From Isoetes taiwanensis (lineage: Eukaryota > Streptophyta > Lycopodiopsida > Isoetales > Isoetaceae): DNA of 64,000 nt. The position numbers and the translations under genes were made by a program. The stretch is from assembly GCA_021234155.1 (NCBI GenBank), contig JAJEKV010000021.1, positions 12,955,760-13,019,759 on the forward strand. Direction: 5' to 3'. Under the pieces are notes generated by a model that saw nothing but the letters and a program-made list of their open reading frames with translations, had not been told where the DNA came from and did not search any database. Below are positions 32,597 to 43,185 of this stretch, piece by piece (the stretch's first letter is position 1; every line of letters starts with the position of its first letter).

Positions 32597-32938
32597 TTAC
32601 AACACCAAAAATAGAGTCCTCAATAGTGTAAATAACAGCTTGCCACATCTTAGTTGGGGAATTGAAAAAGGAAACATGTTTAATGTTTTTCCAAATAATG
32701 GCCAGACCACCACTTGTCCCACTAGCTTCAATCCAAGTAGATGAAGCTCCAGGGTAAATCCAATCACCAAGATTGGAAGCTTCAAACTTTGGGAGTTTAC
32801 TTCCTGGAGAAGGATAATGTCAGTATTATAACTTCTGATTTGAGAGATAACTCTCCTTTTAAGAGGGCCCTTGATACCCCTAACATTCCAAGTGAGGATC
32901 TTTATAGGAGGATCAACAACAAGGTCAGCAGAAGACAT
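32597..32938 (-). pseudogene. LINE apurinic endonuclease, N-terminal part
   Basis: Minus-strand reading begins with IKILTWNVRGIKGPLKRRVI and continues to DIILLQEVNSQS, the first two motifs of APE-type endonucleases (Asn in WNVRG, Glu in LQE), which nick the target DNA. After that the frame drifts; the catalytic His region (32.2-32.5 kb) is not in one open frame. Confidence 0.75.
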
Positions 32939-32959
32939 AGAGAAAAGAAGTAGAGAAGA

Positions 32960-33996
32960 TCAAACTTTGGCAAATCTTCTTTTCCCCTTCCCCTTTTTAC
33001 TTTTACTTCTAGTATTGGCAGCAGGTGTGTTGTTCAGATTAGTGAGGTCTACTAAATATAAATCAGCTCTTTTAGCCTTAACCTTCCTACTAGAATGCAG
33101 AGATATAGCCTGCTTGTTTATGTCAGAAGAAAGATGATTGTCTAACAAGAAATCATCCTTTTCCCAATTTTCCTTATCCAATTCACAATCACTATCATTT
33201 GAGACCGCTCCCGCAACAAACTCAAACATTTTGTTTTTATATAGAGGAGAATTAGAAGGGACATTTAAGTTTATATTTTTATCCTTATTACAAACGGAAC
33301 TAACTTGAAGTTGCCTTGAGAGGGTAGAATCATGACCTATGAGGTTTGTGCCAGCTTCATTGTGTTCCCTGAACATATTATCCCAATCAGCAGCCAATAC
33401 TTGATCCATATTTGCCTCCAATTCTCTTTCGGGAGTGTCCTTGACTATTTCATCATCCTTCAAACTCACTGAACGCTGAAAAAATTGCTGTGAATCCAAC
33501 TTCAACCCTTCCTGTAGTGAAGCTAATTGCTCTGCAATTTCTGTGGAAATAATACAAGGTGAAGGATTGTCTATTTCAATTCTTCGGGAAAGATCAATGA
33601 GAGCGTGGTATGTATGTTAGCAGGTTTATCAATGGGAGGATACTTTGGAACAGATAATTGCTTGGGTGTAGGAAGGAAATTGCTCAACATTAAGTCATCA
33701 TGAAGATCAAAGTTAAGGTCAGCTAATACCTGGAATTGGTTAGAATTACCAATTATTTTACCCTCCTCCATCTGGCCATCATGTTGCACAGGATCAATAG
33801 TAGTAGCTTGCTTTGCTGAATGGCTATAGTTTACATCTTGTATGTTAGCCTCTTTGCCAATTTCACCATGAACTATTTTATTCAAGGTGACAGCATTTGA
33901 TGGTGGAGCAGGAACAACTTCCACAATAGTATTTAATGGATTTATTTTACAGTCTTCTGCATAGCCCTCATTATTGATATTTGCAGCCTGCTTCAT
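32960..33996 (-). pseudogene. LINE ORF1-like region
   Basis: Two open stretches (33571-33996 and 32960-33505), acidic and asparagine-rich, ending in a basic tail (TRSKSKKGKGKRRFAKV) just before the endonuclease start. Position and charge pattern fit the C-terminal half of a plant L1 ORF1, the RNA-binding protein. The conserved N-terminal domain is not seen. Confidence 0.55.
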
Positions 33997-34199
33997 TATT
34001 TTCTTCGAATAACGTTTGCTTTTCTTGCATAATGAATCACTCTTACCCTTGTAGTGGTTTGAAAAGTCAAGTACAGAATCAAATTTGCTGGATAAAACTT
34101 TAGCATCCAGAATAATTTTACTTGAGTGTCATGGAGATCCTTGACCTTATCTATCTTTTAAATTTGGTTTTTCCGATCTAGAGGAAAAACTTTTGGATT

Positions 34200-35560
34200 T
34201 TTTTTTTAAGTGATTTTCCTAAGGTTTTGGGGTTTCTGTCTGCTGGAAAAGAATCCGGTGTTCCAAAACTCGGGAAATGTCTTTAGCTATGATTTCAGTT
34301 CCGATTTTTCCCTTTCCAATCTCGGGCAAATCGATTTGCCCCATTTCGATTTGCCCCCTTTCATTTTTCCCTGTGATTTCAGATTGGATCCCAGATTAGA
34401 TTATGCTGCATGGTTACAAGTGGCGATCTTGGTGTGTAGCCCGGCTCGTGGATGGATTTACAGCTACGATTTATTTATCATAGATCATAGAGTAGCTCCA
34501 TGCCAATAGTTGTCGGATCTAGACCATAGCCGTGGTTCCCCTTCATTAATGCCCTTACTGATCCGTAAAAATTTCAGATTTCGGCTGGAGCTAAGGATTG
34601 AAAGTATTTAGGGTTTTTTCTGAAGGGTTAAATCGATTTGTTGTATGGTGGAGATGCCAATATTTTTCAGTATTTGTCCATGATGGTAGATACTTCGACC
34701 ATCATTATTTTTGCTACGCTCTACAGTCTGATTGTATTTGCGCTTTGTGCAGAGCTGCATATTGTTGTCAACTTCCACTCTGTCTGTTATGTTTTACGCC
34801 ATCTGTTCGGCTCCATATTTTCTTATCTATCTACACAGCATCGTCTGCATCGACGCTCTTCTGTTTAAGGTCCAAAGTTAGTTAACTTTTTCTGTTATTT
34901 CTTTACTTGCATACACAAACGACAAGTTGGAGATGTATATATCCATGTAGCTTAGATGCATTGAATGGGAGGAAAATTCATGATTGCTCACGATTCTGGC
35001 TCTCTTTACCAAAGTAGGCATCCATTGCATATAAGATAGATAGATAATAGTCAGTGCAAATTTTTATTGAATAATATCTGTATCTATGATTTGCATGTAG
35101 TTTTGAAAGCTATTAAGATGCTTAAGATGTCCTTTTGTATCTATGATCTGCATGTAGTTTTGTATCTGAAAGTTATTATGATGTTCAAGAATGCCAAACA
35201 CGAATGTTGGACGCAGATTATCCATTTTCCTTTAGTGGTACAAAGCTCCTTATTGTTTAGTTCATTTTATTTGAGGCGTCAATTTATTCTCCGTAATATT
35301 TTCCAGTGAAGGTCTTCTTTTGTTCCTAATAAATGGTAGGTCTTCTTGCTAGAACCACCTAACAGGCTTACATCTGGCTGACATCTTTGTTGGTGTTTGC
35401 TTTTAGGCAGTAATGGATAGCAAGTGGCGAATTACTCAAGAACTTATATCTTTTGCTGAGATGTGCCAAGCCAATTCTAATTGGGTTGTCCTGCACTTTA
35501 TGTTGTCAGCCTGTTTGTAATTACAATGAGGTATATTCCAAAGTTGGTCTCATGCTCTCT
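34200..35560. other. Noncoding, no gene recognised
   Basis: Short open stretches exist (for example 34638-34868 and 35413-35520) but none shows a known domain or splice structure I can trust. AT-rich intergenic DNA. Confidence 0.4.
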
Positions 35561-35576
35561 CCCTGTAGCATGCATT

Positions 35577-36975
35577 TGTCATCTGGTATTTCTTCATTCC
35601 CATGTGGTTATGTAGAAGTTTGCAGTTCACTGTATGTTGTACATTTCTCGAGTATTCCATTACATGTTTATGAATCAGGCAATAGCCAGTTTGAAACCTG
35701 TTATGGGTTGTTATGCATCAAACAACATTGTCTTTTTCTAAGCCATTTAAGAGTCTCAGAAGTGATAGAAGGATCTCCATTAGAAGTCTATTGCACTCAC
35801 TGCATGTGGTAAGCAAATCTAAGAAGACATTTGTCTCAATCACTGGCTAAAGAAACAATATACGTTGCTGCTAAACCTTTAGGCAGCTGGATGTTTAAAG
35901 CAACTTTCTCAGGATTTACCAATTGATTCTTACAGGTTGGAAAAAACCTCCAAATATCTTATTTGTTCTTTATATTATGTTTATGTTCAGACATGGTTCC
36001 AAACATTTTAGAGGGCAACTTCCATATCTGGACTAATACTTATGCAGTATAAGCAGGCCCACATATCAGGAAGGGTGAGCCCAGGGAGCAAATTTTTTGG
36101 TAGTAAGATGTTGAAGATGCTGATGATAAGGTGTTGAGATGCACTCGCATGTTTCATGTATCATGCATCTCTACTAAGGTAAGGTCGGTAAACCCGTTGT
36201 GTTTTCTTAATTGAAATCTACAATAGAGCACCTCTATTTAAACAAAGTGATATATCTTTGATCAGGTTGCCACATGTCAAGACACCCTGGACCCATTTAA
36301 CAATGGACTGCATGTCATCTGGTATTTCTTGATTCCAACGTGGGTGTGCAGAAGTTTGCAGTTCACTGTATGTTGTACGTTTCTCGAGTATTCCACTACA
36401 TGTTTATGAATTAGTCAATAGCCAGTTTGAAACCTGTTATAGGTTGCTATTGTATCAAACAACATTGTCTTTTTCTAAGCCATTTAAGTAAGAGTTTCAG
36501 ATTGACAGAACGATCTCCACTAGAATTCTGTTGCACTCACTGCATGTGGTGAGCGAATCTGAGAAGACATTTGTCTCAATCACTGGCTAAAGAAACAATA
36601 TACTTTGCTGCTAAACCTTCAGGCAGCTGGATGTTTAAAGCAACTTTCTCAGGATTTACCATTTCATTCTTGCAGGTTGGAAAAAGCATTACTATTTCTC
36701 TTTCTCAGGATTTACTGTGCTTTTTTTTAGACTGGAAACAATGAGACTAGAAACAATAATTAGAATTTCTGGTAAGATACAATGTAATTTTACCTTGACA
36801 GTCCTATTATGTGTTTAGGCAGCTGGATGTTTAAAGCAACTTTCTTAGGATTTGTCATTCGATTCTTACTGGTTGAAAAAAACATCAGTATTTCTGTCTC
36901 TCGGGATTTATTGTTCGTTATTTGAGACTGGAAACAACAACTAGAAGTTTTGGTAAGATACAATGTATGCAGGGT
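35577..36975. repeat. Duplicated segment, two long copies and a third partial copy
   Basis: Copy a (~35577-35950) and copy b (~36314-36690) share long stretches such as GAAGTTTGCAGTTCACTGTA and GCCAGTTTGAAACCTGTTAT, about 737 bases apart. A third partial copy (~36819-36975) repeats the end part, AGGCAGCTGGATGTTTAAAG. No ORF is conserved among them. Old tandem segmental duplication. Confidence 0.8.
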
Positions 36976-37491
36976 TGTCGAATAATTGTAGTACAACAGG
37001 TGGGGTGGTTTTGAATGTCTCTTATATGCTCAGATATAGTTTCCTTTAGCAGCTTCGATTTGCTCTAAGATTCATTAGACTAAGACGTGCCTAGCAATAG
37101 AACCTTATTTGAAAATCTATAAATTATACAAATGGAAATGTCGTTATAGTAAAAGATACAATGCTCATTTTGAAATAGTCAGCATATCGGCACTTTAAAT
37201 AATGGATGTCAGCTTCCTGAACATGTTATATGTTATGAGATTTGAGAAACCACAATACTAATCATGTGCTTTAGAGTGCATTCCCTCTTAATATCATCCA
37301 CTTGATAAGATTTTGCTTATATGGCCAAGTGATTGGGTAGAGTCTTTCTACCGATCCATATAGGTTGCATATGCATTGCTTCATAATACGATCTAATAAA
37401 TATTTGTTTTTAAATATTTGATCTACTTTTTCAATGTACAGGTTTAGAGAGCCTTGGCTTGGAGTATTGGACATATGAAAAAAAGCATTGT

Positions 37492-37586
<95 letters not shown>

Positions 37587-37740
37587 GTAGATAGTAGTTT
37601 TAACGTCACGCCACTAGGCAGCATCCAACTGGACATGTGACCACACACCACACTACATTGCTTGGTTGGGCCCTGCCCCCAACCACTTTACATTGCGTCT
37701 GTTGGGATTTGACCCCCAATAGTACCGAGTGCCAATATGG
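37492..37740 (-). mobile_element. Microsatellite-tailed retroposon-like copy 4 with (ATAG)n array
   Basis: About 26 units of ATAG (37492-37596), then TAGTTTTAACGTCACGCC and a ~140-base body. On the minus strand the body contains GGGTCAAATCCCAAC, close to an RNA polymerase III B box (GGTTCGAATCC), and ends in ACGTTAAAACT before the (CTAT)n tail. It differs more from the others in the core, so it is either a diverged member or a related family. Confidence 0.45.
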
Positions 37741-38816
37741 GAATTACATTGTCCAGGTTGAAGAGGTTTTATCCTCTATTATAGTGTTTGTAATATTATG
37801 TCAGAAGTTTATTGTAAACATTTGGAGTAATGAACAAGTTTGAGGCCTCGAAGATAAGATTTCTCATACAGAAGATGAATTTTGTAATGATCTTTAGATG
37901 TCACTTCAGTGTGTTCAGATGCCACTTCAATGTGTTTAGATTTGCTATACGAATAAAAGAACAAAGATAAGCTGTTCATGTATCTTCAACAATAGATTTT
38001 AGTCCATGATTCAACAATAGATTTGTACATATAGTAGAAGAGCAATGTTCAATTCTATCTCAAATGATGGATATGCAAAGGCCTTAAATGGATGCTACAG
38101 GGTATCCAAAGGCCTTAAATTTAGGGGCTCATTGTGGGATATCATAATGCTATATTTCATAAGAAAAATCCAACGATTTCTAGGGCAAGGCAACTACAAT
38201 TCTTAAGAAAAATCGAATGATTTCTAGGGCAAGGCAACTACAATTGGATTCTTATATAAGCATTGATAAATGTTCTTTGTACAAATAGGGCCATACATGG
38301 ATACTGAGATGCGCTCCATCTTCTGAGTTATTAGGCTTGGACGGCCATGCAATATATCTTGGAATTTTCTCCAGGCATATTAGCAAGGAATGTTTATCAT
38401 AAGCCATTGCAGGCATACGCACATGGTGGAATTTTGATACCAATTCTGCTTACGTGCTGGTTAGATTAGCTAGGTTATAAGAAATTGACATAAGTTTCAT
38501 ATTGCATATGTCCAATTCTAGAGCAACTCAACATAATATACACATTTATGCTCATGCTTTAGCATCATGTCCAATGTCCAATGCCAAAACAACAAATCAC
38601 TGAGACTACCTAAAAGTAAATGCACCTCCTATCATTTGTAAGGTTAGAGAATATCCTTTTATTATCTACCCAAATATTTAGATAACTCAAAAAAGTTTTA
38701 GGAATCCATAGCACACCTAGAAGAAGAAATAACTAATTATCCAAATGCAACAAGAGGCAAAACCATCTACAAATGCAAGGAATTAAATTTAATCCCTACA
38801 ACAGAATAGTATTTAT
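37741..38816. other. Noncoding, with a ~52-bp tandem duplication
   Basis: At ~38155-38245 a stretch including TTTCTAGGGCAAGGCAACTA occurs twice. Otherwise AT-rich and without a recognised gene. It may be Helitron interior, given the 3' end at 38845. Confidence 0.45.
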
Positions 38817-38845
38817 GCCCGGCAACGCCGGGCACCCATTACTAG
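38817..38845 (+). mobile_element. Helitron 3' end (plus orientation)
   Basis: A GC-rich hairpin GCCCGGC-AAC-GCCGGGC (38817-38833, 7-bp stem), 8 bases, then CTAG at 38842-38845 followed by T. Helitrons end in a short hairpin about 10 bases before CTRR and insert before T. A second end with the same layout is at 51846-51874 on the other strand. Confidence 0.6.
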
Positions 38846-38997
38846 TCCTTTTTAGCAGCCAAATTCCCTTTATTTGGGCTACTTTCATGATTCTGTAGTA
38901 CTTTAATCGTTTGAGAAGTACTTCTGTCTCTGTCATATATCTGCTTGTATTGATCACTTTCCTTGTTTTGGACTGTCACATCTTTTTGAGTCTGTGC

Positions 38998-39700
38998 TTC
39001 TCTCATCATTTTCTTCCTTTGTATTCATTTGTAACTGCCATTGACCTTAGTCCAGACAAAGTTGTCATCCTTAGATAAAATACCTGATTCAGTTGATCCA
39101 GCATTATCCTTGTTAACCTTGTTAAAGACCTGTCAATGACAGTACCATTTGAATTCTGAATCAAATGATGATTGTTTAATTCCTGATCAACCTTGTTGAC
39201 TTGATGATTGACCTGATGTTTGACTTGAAAATCCATCACCCTACTATTATTTTCATTATTTTCCTCATTTTGATGACCATGTTGACTGACATCTTGAGAA
39301 GGATTAGTCAAATTTTTCCTTGCAATTTTCATACCAGAAGTGTCTAACATTACAAATTTGGCAATGAAGTGGCAATCCAGACCATCTTAATGATACATAA
39401 GATCTCTGTCCAAAGACTCATGAAAGGGAATTTGTAGAGGTATGTCTTTTGAGAGGTCAAGCTGAATGAATGAGCGCTGGGTTCTATAAGGAGAATATTT
39501 TGTTGAAATATAGGAGCCAATAGAATTAAAAAGAAATAAGGCAATCCTCATTCCAGTAGATGGGGTTTAAGCCCATGGAGAGTTGTAGAAGCAACACAGA
39601 GTTTATCAAGGTTAGCAATTTCAAATTTAGGGTCCCATTTGAGAAACTCATTTGCATCATATTGGCTTGAAATCATAGAATCCTAAAATTTCATGATCGT
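38998..39700 (-). pseudogene. LINE ORF1 fragment
   Basis: Minus-strand pieces in shifting frames: FLKWDPKFEIANLDKLCVAS, LNSIGSYI-like text, then FIQLDLSKDIPLQI and VMLDTSGMKIARKN. The W-x-P-x-F ... (V/I)-x-x-D-L-S-K pattern matches the DUF4283 region of plant LINE ORF1. A polar Asn/Gln/His-rich tail follows (39000-39300). Fragment only; it is not colinear with the LINE at 28-34 kb. Confidence 0.5.
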
Positions 39701-39973
39701 CTTCATCGCACTCAGACCCATGCAATTCCATCTGATCCTATGTCACTTCAAAAATTGCACAAGCTACTTGGAAAGAGTTTATTGAAAAATGTGGGGTACA
39801 GAACCACCATAAAGTTACAACTAAACTAAAGTTATTCATGTCAACACATACAACTAATGCCTTCTATGTTGGACTTCTAATACTAAAACTACTCTGATAA
39901 ATAATAAATAACTTGACCTTGGTTTTGACATTATAGAATTATAGAAATAGAAATGTCGCTTTTAATGGTTTTG

Positions 39974-40050
39974 AAAAGAAAGAAAGAAAGAATGATTTTT
40001 ATCGTCCACGGAGACCAATCGGCCTATGGGATCCGCTCAGTTAAAGGAAA
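39974..40050 (-). mobile_element. Microsatellite-tailed retroposon, copy 5
   Basis: Plus strand (AAAG)n, about five units, then AATGATTTTTATCGTCCACG and GAGACCAATCGGCCTATGGG. Same core as copies 3 and 7 with a different tail unit. Confidence 0.65.
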
Positions 40051-40329
40051 GGTGCATAACCCTAACGAGTTAGTTTTGAGTCAAGAATTTAGAGACAAAA
40101 CCGCATTCCCAGTAGCTATGCAATACTCTATCATGCACAGTCACCCTTTTCGCGTGAAGGCAACATTTCACAGTATTTGCAAATAAAATGATTAGATGTA
40201 CTTTGGCTGCTTTGCTGCAAAATATCCAAGTCTGGAGCCAGGATTTTGGTTACATCGTGGAAAAAGGGGCATAGGATAAAGGTTGATCCAGACACCTTGA
40301 CCACATAACTCTGCATCTATGATAAAAAT

Positions 40330-40450
40330 TCTATATTGTTTTTTTCACCAGTCTTCCAAAAGCTAATTTTGGAATAAAGCTTTGTATCCGAGCCTTCCAA
40401 AATATGATCTCCCTAATGGTCTGAATACAAGTGATATGGTCCGCCCTACT
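40330..40450 (-). pseudogene. LINE C-terminal scrap
   Basis: Minus strand reads ADHITCIQTIREIIFWKARI, resembling the zinc-finger/tryptophan segment at the C-terminus of plant LINE RT. Too short for more. Confidence 0.35.
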
Positions 40451-40729
40451 CACTCATCTTTTGTTGGCCCTTTGGACTCCTTGGAATTTTCTGCTTCCTT
40501 CGATGAACAACCAGAATAGTCATTTCTGCTCCTGCATCCAACTTCGCTTCCTTTATAGTTGGCACATAGTTTAGGCCTTTTCGGCTCTGCTTCCTCTTCA
40601 TATAGCACGATCTCCCGCATTTGCCATAGTGCAATCAGTACTTGCCAGAGGTTTTCACTTACGAGGATTTAATGCTCTGATCAACAAGGTAGTGAGCTTG
40701 GACTTTTTGCTCTCTAACAGTGACCTCTG

Positions 40730-40925
40730 AGATGGTCTCCTCTTGAACTGCATTCTGATCATGTTCATTGTGATCCTGGTCAGACTAATCATCCCGATCC
40801 TGTTGATCATGACCCTAACCCTGACCCTGATCCTGATCATTCTAATTGTCCTAATCACTTTGATCCTGATCCTTTTCCTGATTTTGATCATTTTCATCCT
40901 GACCATGTTCCTAATCTTGTTGTCT
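40730..40925. repeat. Degenerate GATCCTGATC-type simple repeat
   Basis: An irregular array of six-base units (variants of TGATCC) over about 190 bases. It yields low-complexity open frames on both strands that I do not consider genes. Confidence 0.7.
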
Positions 40926-42530
40926 CCATCCCCATCCCTCCTTCATTTTCCTCTTACACAACTTTATCTTGAATCTATTCTGTACCCTAAAGAATATGCA
41001 ACTTTTCAGCCTCACATTGCATGAAGATGTAATTTAATTCATTGCAGATGTAACAAACAATCTACGTTTAGTTGCAGCCATTCTGCCCATTAAATTTGGC
41101 AAAATCACAATAGATCTGACGGTGTCATCTATGGTCTCTTCCCTCATAAAAGATAACCATGCCCCTTCTTGACCAATAGGCATCGGTTTTTATAAAATGT
41201 AAATGGACTTTTGTTGTAACTACGCCATGGTATTGTTCTTACACGATTTAAAAATAAGTATTTTCATAGTAATTTCAACAAAACGTCCTTATAGTGACTT
41301 TAGAATATTACGATTTGATGGTTTTCAAGTTAGGTGGTAGAAGTGAAGTTATTTAGAGCTTTAGGAAAGAGCACTGGGACGTGTTTTTCATGGAGTGGGG
41401 ATTTCTTGAGGTGCAAAAGGACACGAGTTTCACATGGTCTAGTGGTGTCCTAATCTGAGTAGCTACCAAACACTCTGTTGTGAGACACATATTCATCCAC
41501 ATCATCCTAGACCGTGAGACATGCATTCCTCACGTCACCCTTCAATACCTATGTTCCTACAGATACATGTTTGCAGTCGATATTATATGTATTTAGTAAT
41601 GAATAACTTCGTCTTTTCTAAGGCAATAACATTTCAAAAGCTTTAAAGTGAAGTCTGAGTAAGATTTGAACCCAAGATTGCTCATGTATAGTAATCATTT
41701 TGCCATGCTTTCTAACATGCCTTAAGTTGTTGCAGCTATATTGAAATGGTGGATGCAAAACCTGACCCTACGTCTTTTCCACCTCTGCAAAGTGAAAAGA
41801 AATATGTCTCTTGAGAGAAATCGATATGGAACGGTGGATTTGACTCCAAGAGTAAAAGTCTCCATATAACCTTTGTTATAGGACACTAGCATGGTCTAGT
41901 GACAACACCTTAAACTGCCACATTCGAATCTGCAACAACAGTTGGCCAACCCTAGGAAACTACGCAACTAAGATACATTCTTTGGCATTGGCCAAGGCTG
42001 AATTGCATCTGTTTTCTTAAGATCCACAGCTACACCATCCGCAATACAATCTAGTCCAAATATTCCACTTGTGCTTTCAGAAACCATTGACAAGCAACCT
42101 ATACATAGAGTTCACAAGCCTATGCTCGTGAACACTCTGGTGGAAAATCCACATGCACGCTTCAATAGCCTTTGGAGCAACCAATGGCAGAGTACTAGCA
42201 ACCTTTTGCCAAATAGGTCTGTCCCAACGAGACATTATTTTCCATAGGTATCCACCAACAAGGGGCGCTCAGCTAATGACATGCAACAAGATCAATATGA
42301 AATAAGGTCTGTATTCTCTCCCAAGACTCCAACAAGCCTTTCAAAAAAGGGGAGGCATTAGGAAAAGGGCATAGCTGATAAAAGAGACCCCAAGGAAGCT
42401 TTCCCAAAAGGAACACAATGTGCAAGTGACTGCTTCACCAACCACACTCCAAGTGAATCAATCACATCCTTAAGGACCCTCCAAATGAACTAATGAGGGG
42501 AGGGGCAAGGCATAACTTGTAGCAGTAGAC
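40926..42530. other. Mostly noncoding; faint LINE remnant at 42.1-42.5 kb
   Basis: On the minus strand 42100-42490 gives LINE-like scraps (FLKGLLESWERIQTLFHIDL-like text across frames), too broken for a firm call. The rest is AT-rich without recognised genes. Confidence 0.3.
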
Positions 42531-42560
42531 AATGATGGCAGACACACTTAACGCAATTTT

Positions 42561-42730
42561 TGGGGGAGGGGGAGGGGGAGGGGGAGGGAGGAGGGTGCAT
42601 AAATTAATAATATTGTTTTATCACATGGAAGCCAATCCACTGCCTACATCACATTCTACGTATAACATGGAAGCCAATCCACTACCTACATCGCATTCTA
42701 CATATAACATGGAAGCCAATCCACTACCTA
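42561..42730. repeat. (GGGGGA)n run and a 42-bp tandem repeat
   Basis: A G-rich run (~42561-42592), then about 2.7 copies of a 42-bp unit beginning CATGGAAGCCAATCCACT (starts near 42624, 42666, 42708). A plus-strand frame reads through as repeated MEANPLPTSHSTYN; I treat it as a minisatellite, not a gene. Confidence 0.8.
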
Positions 42731-42814
42731 GCCGCGATACCATAAGATCAATTAGTCATACTTGAATCCGTGACCTTGGGGCAATGCATTTTAAGGTCTC
42801 CATTACTAGACCGA

Positions 42815-43185
42815 TGTTGACCATACTTAGACCCGTTACGTACTTACCGTACCTGTACGGTACTGTAAGTATTTTACGTATCATACCTCGTAACGTACCT
42901 CTGAGTTTTTAACGTACCGAAAAAAAAACCAGTACGTTAAAAAGTGTTGTTATCGTACCTATAAAATACGTACCGTACGTATAAAATACTTGTAAAATAC
43001 TTACAGTACCTATAAAATACCTATAAAATACGTACTGTACCTTTAAAATACTTACCGTACTTGTGTTGAAAACTCCAAAAATTTGAAGCAAAAACATTTC
43101 ATTTTTCATTCCGTACGTACCGTACCTCTGGTACGGTATGCTAAGTACTTGAAAGGTACCGTACCCGTACGGAAACAACACTGGG
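42815..43185. mobile_element. GTAC-rich inverted-repeat block, possible MITE
   Basis: A dense array of TACCGTAC / AAAATAC motifs. The right end reads CCGTACGGAAACAACACTG; its reverse complement begins CAGTGTTG, and the left side near 42815 has GATGTTGACC followed by GTACGTACC-type text, a weak inverted match. No coding capacity. It abuts the KUP/HAK pseudogene. Element class not assigned. Confidence 0.4.

Larger units (their letters stand above)
28288..34200 (-). mobile_element. Decayed L1-type LINE, minus strand
   Basis: Minus-strand order: ORF1-like region (about 34.0-33.0 kb), endonuclease (32.9 kb), reverse transcriptase (31.8-30.2 kb), zinc-finger C-terminal region (29.9-28.9 kb), and a poly(A) tail seen as about 29 T on the plus strand at 28288-28316. 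The 5' boundary is approximate. Stops and frameshifts occur throughout. It is interrupted by a microsatellite-tailed retroposon at 29256-29390. No target duplication recognised. Confidence 0.85.

Noticed and set aside
34598-34885. Cysteine-rich plus-strand open stretches
   Set aside because: No homology recognised, overlapping frames of similar quality, no splice or promoter context.
40655-41024. Hydrophobic or basic open frames on both strands
   Set aside because: Both come from a degenerate GATCCT simple repeat; no domain.
42532-42765. ORF containing three MEANPLPTSHSTYN repeats
   Set aside because: It begins in a G-rich simple repeat and consists of a 42-bp minisatellite; no similarity to a known protein.
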